Made by a program: the position numbers and the translations under genes. A stretch of DNA of 64,000 nucleotides. Origin: Algoriphagus boritolerans DSM 17298 = JCM 18970 (GTDB lineage: Bacteria > Bacteroidota > Bacteroidia > Cytophagales > Cyclobacteriaceae). Of this stretch, positions 1-8,561 are shown one piece after another (the stretch's first letter is position 1; each line of letters opens with the position of its first letter). The stretch covers positions 62,001 through 126,000 of the forward strand of contig NZ_FNVR01000010.1 in NCBI RefSeq assembly GCF_900108085.1. Reading direction: 5' to 3'. Under the pieces are notes generated by a model that was not told the DNA's origin, searched no databases, and saw only the letters and a program-made list of their open reading frames with translations.

Positions 1-491
1 CTTTCATCAATATAAATGGAATCTATGCTACCTATCAGGAGGATCGTTTGATTGACTTTTAAGGTTTGCGTTTCCAAAAGGCTACATGCAAGCCGCACTG
101 GACTGTCTCTGACAAAAGGTGCTTTGAAACCATCCAAAAATTCGGGGGCTATTCCGGTAGCTTCAAACTCTGACTCTTCCCATCTTGCCGATGTCCAATG
201 CGCCTCTTTGTAAAATTCACTTGTGACATGATTCATCGTGAAAAATCCCGTTTCCATAATATTGTCCAAGGTATGCCGAATGACAGTATTTGGTCTAAAA
301 AGTATACCAACCATCGGAGGATTAGCCCCGATGTGAAAAACCTGGGAAAAAAGCGCAAGATTGGTTATTCCTGCTGAATCCTGCGTACCGATCAGGTTGA
401 GACTTTTGTAGCCGGAAAGGCAATTGATCAGATTCCTTCGATAAAACGAATCTGAGGACATAATTTCTTCCGAGCTGATTCGCTTGGTCAT
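1..491 (-). CDS. flavin reductase family protein (3' end outside window)
   Basis: About 163 codons are visible, read from an ATG at 489-491; the C-terminus runs off the left edge. The N-terminal half carries the flavin-reductase-like split-barrel pattern (GTQDSAGITNLALFSQ, then a double-proline loop NPPMVGILF). Such enzymes bind FMN and reduce it with NAD(P)H or use it as cofactor; the substrate cannot be told. The start overlaps the stop of the upstream gene by four bases (ATGA), which indicates translational coupling. It is probably the last gene of a minus-strand operon starting with the SDR gene at 1965. The family is clear; the exact role is open. Confidence 0.8.
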   Translation of the reverse strand, partial: MTKRISSEEIMSSDSFYRRNLINCLSGYKSLNLIGTQDSAGITNLALFSQVFHIGANPPMVGILFRPNTVIRHTLDNIMETGFFTMNHVTSEFYKEAHWTSARWEESEFEATGIAPEFLDGFKAPFVRDSPVRLACSLLETQTLKVNQTILLIGSIDSIYIDE

Positions 492-931
492 AACTTAATA
501 GCCTCCTCGATCGAGTCGCAATATTGAATATCAAGCTGGTCGATGATATTATCGGGATAGGTTTCCAGAATTTGCTGTTTGGCTATTTGCACCATTTTTT
601 CAAACCATTTCTCGGCAGGAAGGATCTTGCGGTGGGTTTTCAGGCCAAATCCAAGCATATCCTTTTTCCAATGGATGAAGTACCATTCCATGGTAGGTTG
701 GTGAAAAGCCCTCAGAGATCTTTTATCGAAAATGAATTTTTCGAAATCTCCATTTTTAACTATTCTCCCAATTTGATTAAAAGTTTCCTTAAAATCTTCA
801 ATGGGAATGTAATCGGCAAGAAGTTCGCAAATGATGATTTTTTTATCTGTGTTAACCAAAACTCTGGCGTAGCGTTCTTCAAAAGCCAATTCAAAGTCTT
901 GAATTTCGGAAGGGTTTAATGTTTCATTCAT
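488..931 (-). CDS. hypothetical protein, 147 aa
   Basis: No signal peptide or membrane segment is visible. The protein is mixed alpha/beta with many aromatic and charged residues. The pattern of a short N-terminal strand region (ARVLVNTDKKIIICEL) followed by a helix and FEKFIFDKRSLRAF is reminiscent of STAS/SpoIIAA-like folds found as hypothetical proteins in Cytophagales, but this is only an impression. It sits between the coiled-coil gene (18 nt away) and the flavin reductase gene (ATGA overlap), so it is very likely co-transcribed. No function can be assigned. Confidence 0.75.
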   Translation of the reverse strand: MNETLNPSEIQDFELAFEERYARVLVNTDKKIIICELLADYIPIEDFKETFNQIGRIVKNGDFEKFIFDKRSLRAFHQPTMEWYFIHWKKDMLGFGLKTHRKILPAEKWFEKMVQIAKQQILETYPDNIIDQLDIQYCDSIEEAIKL

Positions 932-949
932 AGCTATCGGAAGTAAAGC

Positions 950-1219
950 TTAGTAAACGGAATTTTTGCGCTGAGTGGTCACATGTGCCACTTCCTCTTT
1001 AAACTCAGACAATCGCTGCTCAAGAACAGAGGCATATTCCAAGGTGGTGCGCATCATATCTTGTTGAGACTGAATCTGCTCCTTCAATCGAAAAAGCTCC
1101 CGATTGACATCAGACAATTTCTCTTCGTAATGTTGTTTGAGCCGCTCTTTTTCAAGTTGAGCTTTCCTCAATTCTTCCTTAAAAAGCAGGAATGATTCAG
1201 GTGGAGTTTTCATAATCAC
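950..1219 (-). CDS. small coiled-coil protein
   Basis: The 89-residue protein is dominated by one heptad-rich helix from about residue 12 to 80 (many Glu, Lys, Gln and Leu, no Gly, and the only prolines near the N-terminus), so it should form a coiled coil. No signal peptide or other domain is seen. Two ATGs lie close together (codons 1 and 3); the second, at 1213, gives MKTPPES and is equally plausible. It lies between the SDR gene (65 nt upstream) and the 147-aa hypothetical gene (18 nt downstream) in what looks like one minus-strand operon. Function unknown. Confidence 0.7.
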   Translation of the reverse strand: MIMKTPPESFLLFKEELRKAQLEKERLKQHYEEKLSDVNRELFRLKEQIQSQQDMMRTTLEYASVLEQRLSEFKEEVAHVTTQRKNSVY

Positions 1220-1284
1220 AGCACTTTCTTCACGGGACCGTACCCTATGGTTAAGACAAAATGAACAGGCAAAATGTTTCAGAC

Positions 1285-1965
1285 TTATTTCAGGTTTGAC
1301 ATACCTCCATCGATGTGAAGAATCTGCCCTGTCATCCAGGAGGATTTTGGGGAAAGCAAAAACACTGTCGCCTCTGCTATATCTCCCGAAGTTCCAATCC
1401 TTCCAAGCGGATGTCTTTTATCAGATGCTTCTTTTCGCTCCGGGGTCGAAAGCAAGGCTGAGGCTAAGGGAGTTTCCGTCAATGAGGGTGCGATCGCATT
1501 TACTCTGATTTTAGATGGTGCCCATTCAGCAGCTAGGGATCTGGTCAAGCCTTCTACCGCACCTTTGGCTGAGGCAATCCCGGCATGGAAACCCATTCCT
1601 GTCTGAACCGCCACTGTGCTATAAAGCACCACAGCCGGACTGGAGGATTTCTTCAGCCCCTTTAGGCAGGCCTGCAACACCCTCACTGCTCCAAAAAAAT
1701 TAACTTCCAGTTCATTTTGAAAATCAGCAATTGAAATCCGGTGAAACGGTTTTAAGTTAATCGTCCCCGGGCAGTAAACCACTCCGTCAATGACGTCCGG
1801 TAATCCGGGAATTTCAGAAAAATCAACACTGGTGTCCAATTGAGTGGTTAGATTTCCACTTTTGGAATATAAAAAAAGGTTGGCACCCGCATCGCCGAGC
1901 AAGGCTGCTGTAGCTGCACCGATACCAGAATTACCACCTACGATTACTATATTTTTATCTTTCAT
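1285..1965 (-). CDS. SDR family oxidoreductase lacking the usual catalytic Tyr
   Basis: A 226-residue Rossmann protein of the short-chain dehydrogenase/reductase family. The dinucleotide-binding motif GGNSGIG is at residues 10-16, Ser116 lies in the expected catalytic-serine strand (YSTVAV), and Lys134 is the active-site lysine. The position four residues before Lys134, normally Tyr in YxxxK, is Ile130 (IASAK). The C-terminal HIDGG signature is present. It therefore binds NAD(P) by family, but the standard proton-relay tyrosine is missing, a trait I believe is shared by a known SDR subgroup. It is the first gene of the operon leading to the flavin reductase; substrate unknown. Confidence 0.85.
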   Translation of the reverse strand: MKDKNIVIVGGNSGIGAATAALLGDAGANLFLYSKSGNLTTQLDTSVDFSEIPGLPDVIDGVVYCPGTINLKPFHRISIADFQNELEVNFFGAVRVLQACLKGLKKSSSPAVVLYSTVAVQTGMGFHAGIASAKGAVEGLTRSLAAEWAPSKIRVNAIAPSLTETPLASALLSTPERKEASDKRHPLGRIGTSGDIAEATVFLLSPKSSWMTGQILHIDGGMSNLK

Positions 1966-2020
1966 TACTTCTATTGTATGATTTTAAAATCCCGGAAAGG
2001 ATGATTTTGTTTTGTGAATT

Positions 2021-2050
2021 AAAAAAAACCGGGCATTTAGCCCGGTTTTA
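2021..2050 (-). terminator. intrinsic terminator behind folE
   Basis: A 10-bp perfect stem (2025-2034 with 2040-2049, core ACCGGGC/GCCCGGT) closes a 5-nt loop. On the minus strand it is followed by a run of eight T. It lies downstream of the folE stop at 2235 and upstream of the SDR gene, so it separates the pterin operon from the SDR operon. Confidence 0.85.
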
Positions 2051-2234
2051 GTTGGTTTGATCAATAATGAAAAACTACTTTATGTATATACGGAACTTTG
2101 CCAGTAGCTAACTTCGAAGTTCAAATGAACTAGTGAATGCCAATTAATGGACTTCTTCGGTCTTCCGTCTTCGTTCTCCCAGCCCAAAATCAAGGGTATA
2201 TTCGTCTACTGCCTGAATAGCGTATAATCAGAAA

Positions 2235-2939
2235 CTACTTTTTAAGACTGATATATTTCAAAAACTCATTGCGGGATTGTTCATCAGATTCAAATTTCCC
2301 GGAGAAAAATGAGGTGACTGTAGAACTATTGGTATCATTTACACCGCGTGAACTGACACACATGTGATAGGCATCCATGATCACAGCTACATCCTCAGTA
2401 CCCACCGCCTCTTTAAGTTCATTGCCAATCTGCATGGTCAATCGCTCCTGCACTTGTGGTCTTTTGGAATAGTATTGGACGATTCTGTTGATTTTAGAAA
2501 GTCCGATCACCTCTCCAGTTGAAATGTAGGCCACATGGGCTCTTCCATAGATCGGCACAAAATGGTGCTCGCAGTGAGAATAAAAGGTGATGTCTTTCTC
2601 CACCAGCATCTGATTGTACTTATATTTATTTTCGAAAAGCTTAGTAGCAGGCTTATTTTTAGGGTTCAGTCCACTGAAAACCTCTTTGACATACATCTTA
2701 GCCACTCGGTGGGGGGTACCTTTCAAACTGTCGTCACTGAGGTCCAAACCCATAATGTGCATTATTTCACGAAAGTGTTTTTCGATCAATTCGACCTTAA
2801 GGTCATCATCCATTTCAAAAGCATCTTCTCTCAAAGGTGTCTCAAGCGAAGTTCCAACATGTTCTTCTCCGAGGTCCTCGAAGGAAGTTCGGGAAATATT
2901 AATTCCCATCGTACTCAACAAAGTTTCTTTCTGTTTCAT
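2235..2939 (-). CDS. folE: GTP cyclohydrolase I
   Basis: Converts GTP to 7,8-dihydroneopterin triphosphate, the entry step to tetrahydrofolate and to other pterins and queuosine. The type I catalytic core is intact: zinc ligands Cys123 and His126 in SHCEHH, and Cys194 in YHMCVSSRGV; the substrate-binding QVQERLT region is present. At 234 aa it has the usual length plus an N-terminal extension. The start is uncertain: ATG at 2939 overlaps the upstream pterin synthase gene by 41 nt, whereas ATG at 2909 (codon 11) would overlap by only 11 nt. Pairing with the 6-pyruvoyl-tetrahydropterin synthase-like gene makes a two-gene pterin operon ended by the terminator at 2021-2050. Confidence 0.95.
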   Translation of the reverse strand: MKQKETLLSTMGINISRTSFEDLGEEHVGTSLETPLREDAFEMDDDLKVELIEKHFREIMHIMGLDLSDDSLKGTPHRVAKMYVKEVFSGLNPKNKPATKLFENKYKYNQMLVEKDITFYSHCEHHFVPIYGRAHVAYISTGEVIGLSKINRIVQYYSKRPQVQERLTMQIGNELKEAVGTEDVAVIMDAYHMCVSSRGVNDTNSSTVTSFFSGKFESDEQSRNEFLKYISLKK

Positions 2940-3309
2940 AAAGACGAATTGTCAATTCGAATTTCCGATCAATTTTTTCCCTCAAAATATTCCAAATAAC
3001 CACTGCAATGTTTTCAGCAGATGGATTGAGATTTCTGAATTCATCGGTATCCAAGTTTAAATTTTTGTGGTCAAACCTATTTAATACATACTCTTTGATC
3101 ATATCGCTGAGTACTTTCATGTCATAAACGTATCCGGTTCGGGAATCAATTTCCCCTTTCAACTGCACCACCAGGTCATAATTATGGCCATGATAATTGG
3201 AATTGTTGCATTTACCAAAGATGGCTTCATTCTCGGCTTGGGACCATAGCGGATTATTCAGGCGGTGGGCAGCGTTGAAATGTTCTTTACGATATACGGA
3301 TACTTTCAT
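2899..3309 (-). CDS. 6-pyruvoyl tetrahydropterin synthase / QueD family protein
   Basis: A 136-residue T-fold enzyme acting on dihydroneopterin triphosphate, the product of FolE encoded just downstream. His15, His40 and His42 (NAAHRL and HGHNY) are the metal ligands, Cys34 in GKCNN is the catalytic cysteine, and the downstream DHKNLN motif provides the Asp/His pair. The sequence around the active site, CNNSNYHGHNY followed by KGEIDSRTG, resembles animal-type PTPS as much as QueD, so the product may be 6-carboxytetrahydropterin (queuosine) or 6-pyruvoyltetrahydropterin; the sequence does not decide it. First gene of the folE operon. Confidence 0.9.
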   Translation of the reverse strand: MKVSVYRKEHFNAAHRLNNPLWSQAENEAIFGKCNNSNYHGHNYDLVVQLKGEIDSRTGYVYDMKVLSDMIKEYVLNRFDHKNLNLDTDEFRNLNPSAENIAVVIWNILREKIDRKFELTIRLYETERNFVEYDGN

Positions 3310-3610
3310 TGAATTTAGAAACTGTAGGTATTTTATTTTTGTTTAATTATTTTGTTTTTTCTTTAAACAAATTTGCCAACACACTACAAGTCAATTTATT
3401 AATTTTCTGGACGTGAAATTAGGAATTTAAGACAAACTCCGAAAACCCCAATCTTTTGATCAGCCTAAAAACCGAATAATTAACCAAGAAGGTTCCATTC
3501 TTGGAAATAAGCCGAAGTGACAAAATCACCCACCTATTTTGTGGCAATGTTTTTGACAATGAGTTAAATAGCTTACATTTGATCATCACCCCAAAAGTTT
3601 CCCGCACTTT
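3310..3610. other. divergent intergenic region
   Basis: This 301-base AT-rich stretch separates the minus-strand pterin operon from the plus-strand L,D-transpeptidase gene. Only short shadow ORFs lie in it. The one recognisable signal is the plus-strand promoter at 3552-3581; nothing else was identified. Confidence 0.6.
3552..3581 (+). promoter_or_regulatory. Bacteroidota-type promoter of ldt
   Basis: TTTG at 3552-3555 and TACATTTG at 3574-3581 match the -33 TTTG and -7 TAnnTTTG boxes of the bacteroidete primary sigma factor with an 18-nt spacer. Transcription would begin near 3587, about 24 nt before the ATG at 3611. Confidence 0.6.
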
Positions 3611-4300
3611 ATGATTACTACAGGAATTTTAATTTCCTTGGTTTGGAATTTGACTTTTTCAAATCCAACCCAAAGCAATGCAGTCATTTTAACACCGCTT
3701 GAGAGCAACAATTCCCCCGAAGAAATCCTTCAATCTCTAGGGGAAAAATATAAACACACTCCCAACTACGAAGCGCTTAACTATGCCCTTGAAGGCTGGG
3801 AAAAGCTCGGCAAAGAGCTCAAAAAGCCCTTATTGACCGTGATTGATTTCACCCTACCTTCTACCGAAAAGCGACTTTGGGTCATCGATGTGGAGAAAAG
3901 GGAAATTCTTCTCAATTCAGTAGTTGCTCATGGAAGAAATACCGGAGAGCTTATGGCGAAGAGTTTTTCCAATACTCCTGAATCCTTTCAAAGTAGTCTT
4001 GGCTTCTTCAAAACAGCAGAGACGTATCAGGGAAAGCATGGCTACTCACTCCGGCTCGACGGGCTCGAAAAGGGGTTTAACGACCAGGCTAGAGCCCGGG
4101 CGATTGTGATTCATGGGGCTGACTATGCCAGTGAGGAATTTGCAAAATCTACCGGCAGACTGGGTAGAAGTCTGGGTTGCCCTGCACTTCCCCCGGACTT
4201 GTCCTCCAAAGTCATCGATCTGATCAAGGACGGCAGCTTACTTTTTATCTATGGCAACGATGAAAATTATCTAAAGCAATCCGCTTTAGTTCAACCCTGA
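3611..4300 (+). CDS. murein L,D-transpeptidase catalytic domain protein (YkuD_2 type)
   Basis: A 229-residue exported protein with a hydrophobic N-terminus (about residues 4-16). The C-terminal half matches the YkuD_2 family: His168 in IVIHGADYAS and the catalytic Cys190 in GRSLGCPALP. These enzymes form or trim meso-DAP cross-links or anchor proteins to peptidoglycan. Its stop (4298-4300) directly abuts the stop of the larger transpeptidase gene on the opposite strand, so two enzymes of the same chemistry converge here with no spacer. A good promoter lies 30 nt upstream. Confidence 0.88.
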   Translation: MITTGILISLVWNLTFSNPTQSNAVILTPLESNNSPEEILQSLGEKYKHTPNYEALNYALEGWEKLGKELKKPLLTVIDFTLPSTEKRLWVIDVEKREILLNSVVAHGRNTGELMAKSFSNTPESFQSSLGFFKTAETYQGKHGYSLRLDGLEKGFNDQARARAIVIHGADYASEEFAKSTGRLGRSLGCPALPPDLSSKVIDLIKDGSLLFIYGNDENYLKQSALVQP

Positions 4301-5950
4301 CTATTTTCTGAGTAGCGTTAAAATCTCCTCATCCCTATTGTAAATGTCCTGGCGGAAATTTGCCTGACCTTTAGCATCTGCCCAAAAGGTCAGATATACC
4401 AAAACCACCGATATTTTTCGATTGAGGTTGACGATCAGTTCCGACTTTCGATTCATAGCTTCCCGGATCTTTTCTTCAGTCCATCCTGGCATATCGCTCA
4501 GGAGAATTTTGGCAAATTCAGCTGGATTCTGAAGTCGGATACACCCATGGCTCAGTGCTCTGTCCTCCCGCTCGAAAAGGGACCTCGATGGCGTATCATG
4601 GATATAAACACTGTATTTGTTGGGAAACATGAATTTCACAAGGCCTAATGAATTACTTCCTCCAGGCCTTTGGCGAATCATATACGGAAATGATTTGTCT
4701 GACCAGTTGATCGAATTTGGATCGACTGATTTGCCTGAAAAGGTCACTACTTCCATATTTTTTTGGCTTAGATAATTTGGATTTTTCCGGATAGCAGGAA
4801 TAATTTCATTTCGCGCGATAGAGGTGGGTATATTCCAGTAAGGACTGAAAACCAGGTAACTCATCGGTGCTGAAAAAATAGGAGAAGCATGATATCGCTG
4901 ACCTACGATCACTTTGGATGAAAAAATTGTGTCCATTTTGTTGATGTAATCCAGTCTGAAGTTTGCAATGTTCACCAGGATGATTTCAGCTTCCTTTATC
5001 GTGTCCGGAAGCCATCTTAACCTTTCCAGATTGACCGAAGCCCGGCCGATGAGGTCCAAAGGAGAGTTGTTGATTCCCGCGATCGTGTTTTTACCCAAAG
5101 CTCCATCAGGTTCCATTCCGTTTTTTCGTTGGAATTCCTGAACACCTATGAATAGGGCAGAATCATACACTTTGGGATCTTCCGGTTCATATTGACCCAT
5201 ATACCCCCAAAATTGAAGTCGCTGTCGGATCACTGGAATCGAATTATTACTGCCCCCGACTTTTATGGTTTTGTCAATTTTGACAGGCTTCCAGCTCAGG
5301 GAATCTGACTTTCTTTTCTCATCCAATGCACGAATCACCTCACGCCCACGCTTGTATATCGTGAATTTGGGATAGAGTTGTTCGAGATTTCTTCTGATTT
5401 CACCTGCTTCCAAGGAAACAGAAAGCAATGCACTGTAATCTGCTTTTTGAGATTTGGGCGAAATCTCCCAGGTTGATTTGAGCTGTGCCGGATCCACTTT
5501 GCCCTGCTCCAGGTGTGCTGCAAGTTGGAAAAAACCATCACTCAGCAAGAGTTCCAAATCCACCAACTCTGCGGGATCATTGGCTTTACCATTTTTTTTG
5601 TTGATTTCAAAAGTTGCAAAAAAAGCATCGATCAACCCCAAATGATATGCTTGAGGATTCAATCCATCAAACTTTGACTGACGAATTTCAAACCTGAGCT
5701 CGTAGGCCAATTCAGTCAATATCCCATCGGATGACCATGCCTCGCGAAACGCCCTATTGGAATAAAAGGCATAGATCTCATCGGAAGTTTTCAGACTTTG
5801 ATCTCGAATGGTCAGCGGCTGGCCCGGCTGGACTATCTCAAGCTTAATTCGGATTTGATCCCTGATTTCTCCTTGGGAAGAAAGGTCCTTCCCCAAAAGG
5901 AATAAAGGAAAAACCATGATCAGAAACAGCAAAATGAATTTTTGAATCAT
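4301..5950 (-). CDS. L,D-transpeptidase, YcbB/LdtD-like (549 aa)
   Basis: Signal peptide at the N-terminus (IQKFILLFLIMVFPLFLLG), then the large scaffold domain typical of YcbB-like enzymes, a peptidoglycan-binding domain (around residues 235-290, containing NGMEPDGALG), and a C-terminal YkuD catalytic domain with SHGCIRL; Cys470 is the nucleophile and His468 belongs to the same motif. It makes 3-3 cross-links between murein stem peptides in the periplasm. It is a paralogue of the gene just upstream; both place the nucleophile at residue 470. It lies 83 nt downstream of that paralogue and may be the last gene of the kds operon. Confidence 0.92.
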   Translation of the reverse strand: MIQKFILLFLIMVFPLFLLGKDLSSQGEIRDQIRIKLEIVQPGQPLTIRDQSLKTSDEIYAFYSNRAFREAWSSDGILTELAYELRFEIRQSKFDGLNPQAYHLGLIDAFFATFEINKKNGKANDPAELVDLELLLSDGFFQLAAHLEQGKVDPAQLKSTWEISPKSQKADYSALLSVSLEAGEIRRNLEQLYPKFTIYKRGREVIRALDEKRKSDSLSWKPVKIDKTIKVGGSNNSIPVIRQRLQFWGYMGQYEPEDPKVYDSALFIGVQEFQRKNGMEPDGALGKNTIAGINNSPLDLIGRASVNLERLRWLPDTIKEAEIILVNIANFRLDYINKMDTIFSSKVIVGQRYHASPIFSAPMSYLVFSPYWNIPTSIARNEIIPAIRKNPNYLSQKNMEVVTFSGKSVDPNSINWSDKSFPYMIRQRPGGSNSLGLVKFMFPNKYSVYIHDTPSRSLFEREDRALSHGCIRLQNPAEFAKILLSDMPGWTEEKIREAMNRKSELIVNLNRKISVVLVYLTFWADAKGQANFRQDIYNRDEEILTLLRK

Positions 5951-6033
5951 AAAAAACCTGACTGAGATATACAGTAAAGCTAAATTTTATCCCTTCAAAA
6001 ACCCACTTTTAATTTCTGTGAACTACAGACCAA

Positions 6034-7695
6034 CTACGCCGACCGACGTCTTTTCAACGCTGCCAATACTTCTTGGTCCCGATTGTAAATATCCGATCTG
6101 AAATGGGGTGCCCCATTGGAGTCTGCCCAGAAAGTGAGGTAAAATATCACGACCGGAATGTGCTTTTTCAACTGTACTATTTGCTCTTCTTTCTGATTCA
6201 TGGCTGAGTCTATTTTTTCGGAAGTCCATGTGGGATCATCCTTCAACAGTAGCGCGGCAAATTTCGCAGGATCCTGGATTCGGATACAGCCATGGCTCAG
6301 CGCTCTGTTTTCCAGTTCAAACAGACTTCTGGCTGGCGTATCGTGAATGTAGATACTATGCTCGTTGGGAAACATAAATTTCACCAGTCCGAGCGAATTA
6401 GAACCACCTGGCTTTTGCCTGACCAAATAGGGAAAAGGATCCGTGGACCAGTCTTTGGGCTTGACATTCACTGGCTCACCGGAAGATGTGACCACCTCCA
6501 TGTTTTTCTGAGCGAGGTAATTTGGATTTTTTCGCACGGCAGGCGCTATTTCTTCCTTGGTAATCGAGGCGGGAATGTTCCAATAAGGACTGAAGGCGAT
6601 ATAAGTCATCGGAGCGCTGAAAACCGGCGACTCGTTATATTCTTTACCCACGATCACTTTGGCGGTCAGGACAGTATCAAGCTTATTCAGGTAGTCCAGT
6701 TGAAAATTGGCCACATTCACCAGAATAAGTTCGGAGTCTCGCAGGGTATCGGATAGCCATCTTAATCGCTCCATATTTACCGCTGCAATATCCATCAGAT
6801 TTGCAGGGGAATTATTCAGGCTTTCGGCCGTCAAATTCCCGATGGTCCCATCCGGCTCCATTCCATTGTTTCGCTGGTATTGTTTCAGACCCAGTTCCAT
6901 CTGCTCGTCAAAGACCAATGGGTTCTTGAAATCATAAGGTTTCAGAAAACCCCAAAAAATCAATCTGTCCCTCAGACCGGGAATTGCCTCATGGGAGTCA
7001 CCCATTTTCAGCGACTTTTCCAAACTGACGGTTTTCCATTCGAGTGTATCCACTTTCCGCTTTTCATCCAAATCACGGATTACTTCTCTCCCCTTTTTGT
7101 AGATTTTAAATTCAGGATAGAGGCTTTCCAGTCCTTCTTTGATCGATCCCCTGCGGATAGATTCATTCAAAAGCTCATTGTAATTGATACTGGGAGTATT
7201 TACACCGAGGTCCCAACCGGACTTAAGGGTACTGGGGTCTACTTTTCCGATTTCCAGATCTCTCGCAAGGGAGAAAAAGGCATCAGTCAGCATCAAGTCC
7301 AAATCCGCCAATTCGGCAAAGGGTTTGGATTTCAGCTTTCCTTTTTGATCTGAGATCGCTTGGAACAATACTTCAATTTCCGAAGCATGGTAATCCTCCG
7401 GGTCCAAACCATCATACCTTGACTCCGCAAGTTCGAATTTGAGTTCTTCCCCGAGTTTGGTCAGCTTGCCGTTTTGAGACCAGGCTTCCGCAAAGTCTCT
7501 TTCGGTATAAAAAATCCGAAGCTCTTCACTGGAATGAAGGAGCTTTTCTCCGATCCTTAGCTGCTCTTCGTCAGCTGCAAGCTCCAGCCTGTTTTGTAAT
7601 TCCTCTGTTAAATCTGACTTTCTATTAAAAAGGGTGAACCAAAGCACACCCAAAATCACAATTACTCCTAAGCCAATGGCTACTATTTTTCTCAT
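6034..7695 (-). CDS. L,D-transpeptidase, YcbB/LdtD-like (553 aa)
   Basis: Paralogue of the gene at 4301-5950 with the same order: one N-terminal hydrophobic anchor (about residues 4-20, IVAIGLGVIVILGVLWF), scaffold, peptidoglycan-binding domain (NGMEPDGTIG) and YkuD domain with SHGCIRI. I chose the ATG at 7695 rather than 7755: it begins at the membrane anchor, avoids a 43-nt overlap with kdsA, and puts the catalytic cysteine at residue 470 exactly as in the paralogue. It follows kdsA by 17 nt, so Kdo synthesis and this murein cross-linker are probably co-transcribed. Confidence 0.92.
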   Translation of the reverse strand: MRKIVAIGLGVIVILGVLWFTLFNRKSDLTEELQNRLELAADEEQLRIGEKLLHSSEELRIFYTERDFAEAWSQNGKLTKLGEELKFELAESRYDGLDPEDYHASEIEVLFQAISDQKGKLKSKPFAELADLDLMLTDAFFSLARDLEIGKVDPSTLKSGWDLGVNTPSINYNELLNESIRRGSIKEGLESLYPEFKIYKKGREVIRDLDEKRKVDTLEWKTVSLEKSLKMGDSHEAIPGLRDRLIFWGFLKPYDFKNPLVFDEQMELGLKQYQRNNGMEPDGTIGNLTAESLNNSPANLMDIAAVNMERLRWLSDTLRDSELILVNVANFQLDYLNKLDTVLTAKVIVGKEYNESPVFSAPMTYIAFSPYWNIPASITKEEIAPAVRKNPNYLAQKNMEVVTSSGEPVNVKPKDWSTDPFPYLVRQKPGGSNSLGLVKFMFPNEHSIYIHDTPARSLFELENRALSHGCIRIQDPAKFAALLLKDDPTWTSEKIDSAMNQKEEQIVQLKKHIPVVIFYLTFWADSNGAPHFRSDIYNRDQEVLAALKRRRSA

Positions 7696-7712
7696 AGTTA
7701 AAACGGATGATT

Positions 7713-8561
7713 TTACTCCACTTGGAAGTCTTGATACTTCCTCCCCAAAAGCCATGCTTCTTTTAGCATTTTGAGAAAATCACCCATTCTATGAAGAGGG
7801 ATTAAGTTGGGGCCATCGCTCAAAGCTTTTGCCGGCTCAGGATGAGTCTCTATAAAAAATCCGTCAATTCCCGTACTTGCGGCGGCTCTTGCCAGAATTG
7901 GGGCAAATTCTCGCTGTCCCCCACTGCTTCCGCCCTGTCCGCCGGGTTGCTGAACGGAGTGCGTGATATCAAAAACAACCGGGGCAAATTGCCGCATGAT
8001 CGGCAGTCCACGCATGTCTACGACCAGATTGTGATAGCCTAGCGAAAAACCTCGCTCGGTCAGGCAGACATTTTCATTACCTGTTGATCTTACTTTGGAA
8101 ACTGCATATTGCATATCTTCCGGGGCCATGAATTGTCCCCGCTTGATTTTAACTGCTTTTCCTGTTTGGCCTGCGGCCAAAAGCAAGTCCGTCTGCCGGC
8201 AAAGGAAGGCCGGAATCTGAAGCACATCGACCACCTCAGCTACCTCAGCAGCTTGATAGCTTTCATGGATATCTGTGACCAAAGGAATGTTTAGGACATT
8301 TCCGACTCGCTGCAGCACCTCCAGCGACTTGTCCATCCCGATACTCCGAAATGAGCCTGAAGAGGTCCGGTTTGCCTTGTCAAAAGATGCCTTGAAAACG
8401 TAAGAAAAGCCATGTTCCTCCGCCCAAGCTTTGACTTTGGTCCCGATTTCCAAACAAATATCATAACTCTCCACAGCACATGGCCCTGAGAAAAGCACTG
8501 GTTTATCTAATCCCAAGACTACACCCTCGCGGATGTGCATGGTTTGGTTGGTTCTGTTCAT
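7713..8561 (-). CDS. kdsA: 3-deoxy-8-phosphooctulonate (Kdo-8-P) synthase
   Basis: Condenses phosphoenolpyruvate with D-arabinose 5-phosphate to Kdo-8-phosphate for the inner core of lipopolysaccharide. The 282-aa length and motifs fit the family: GPCAVES near the N-terminus, FKASFDKANRTS, the glutamine-rich HSVQQPGG loop and the C-terminal FIETHPEP. It overlaps kdsC by four bases (ATGA), the standard coupled arrangement in this phylum, and is followed by the L,D-transpeptidase gene. Confidence 0.96.
   Translation of the reverse strand: MNRTNQTMHIREGVVLGLDKPVLFSGPCAVESYDICLEIGTKVKAWAEEHGFSYVFKASFDKANRTSSGSFRSIGMDKSLEVLQRVGNVLNIPLVTDIHESYQAAEVAEVVDVLQIPAFLCRQTDLLLAAGQTGKAVKIKRGQFMAPEDMQYAVSKVRSTGNENVCLTERGFSLGYHNLVVDMRGLPIMRQFAPVVFDITHSVQQPGGQGGSSGGQREFAPILARAAASTGIDGFFIETHPEPAKALSDGPNLIPLHRMGDFLKMLKEAWLLGRKYQDFQVE

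Noticed and set aside
3419..3607. 62-aa minus-strand ORF upstream of the small transpeptidase
   Set aside because: It lies in the divergent promoter region, contains the promoter boxes of ldt in reverse and has no family features.
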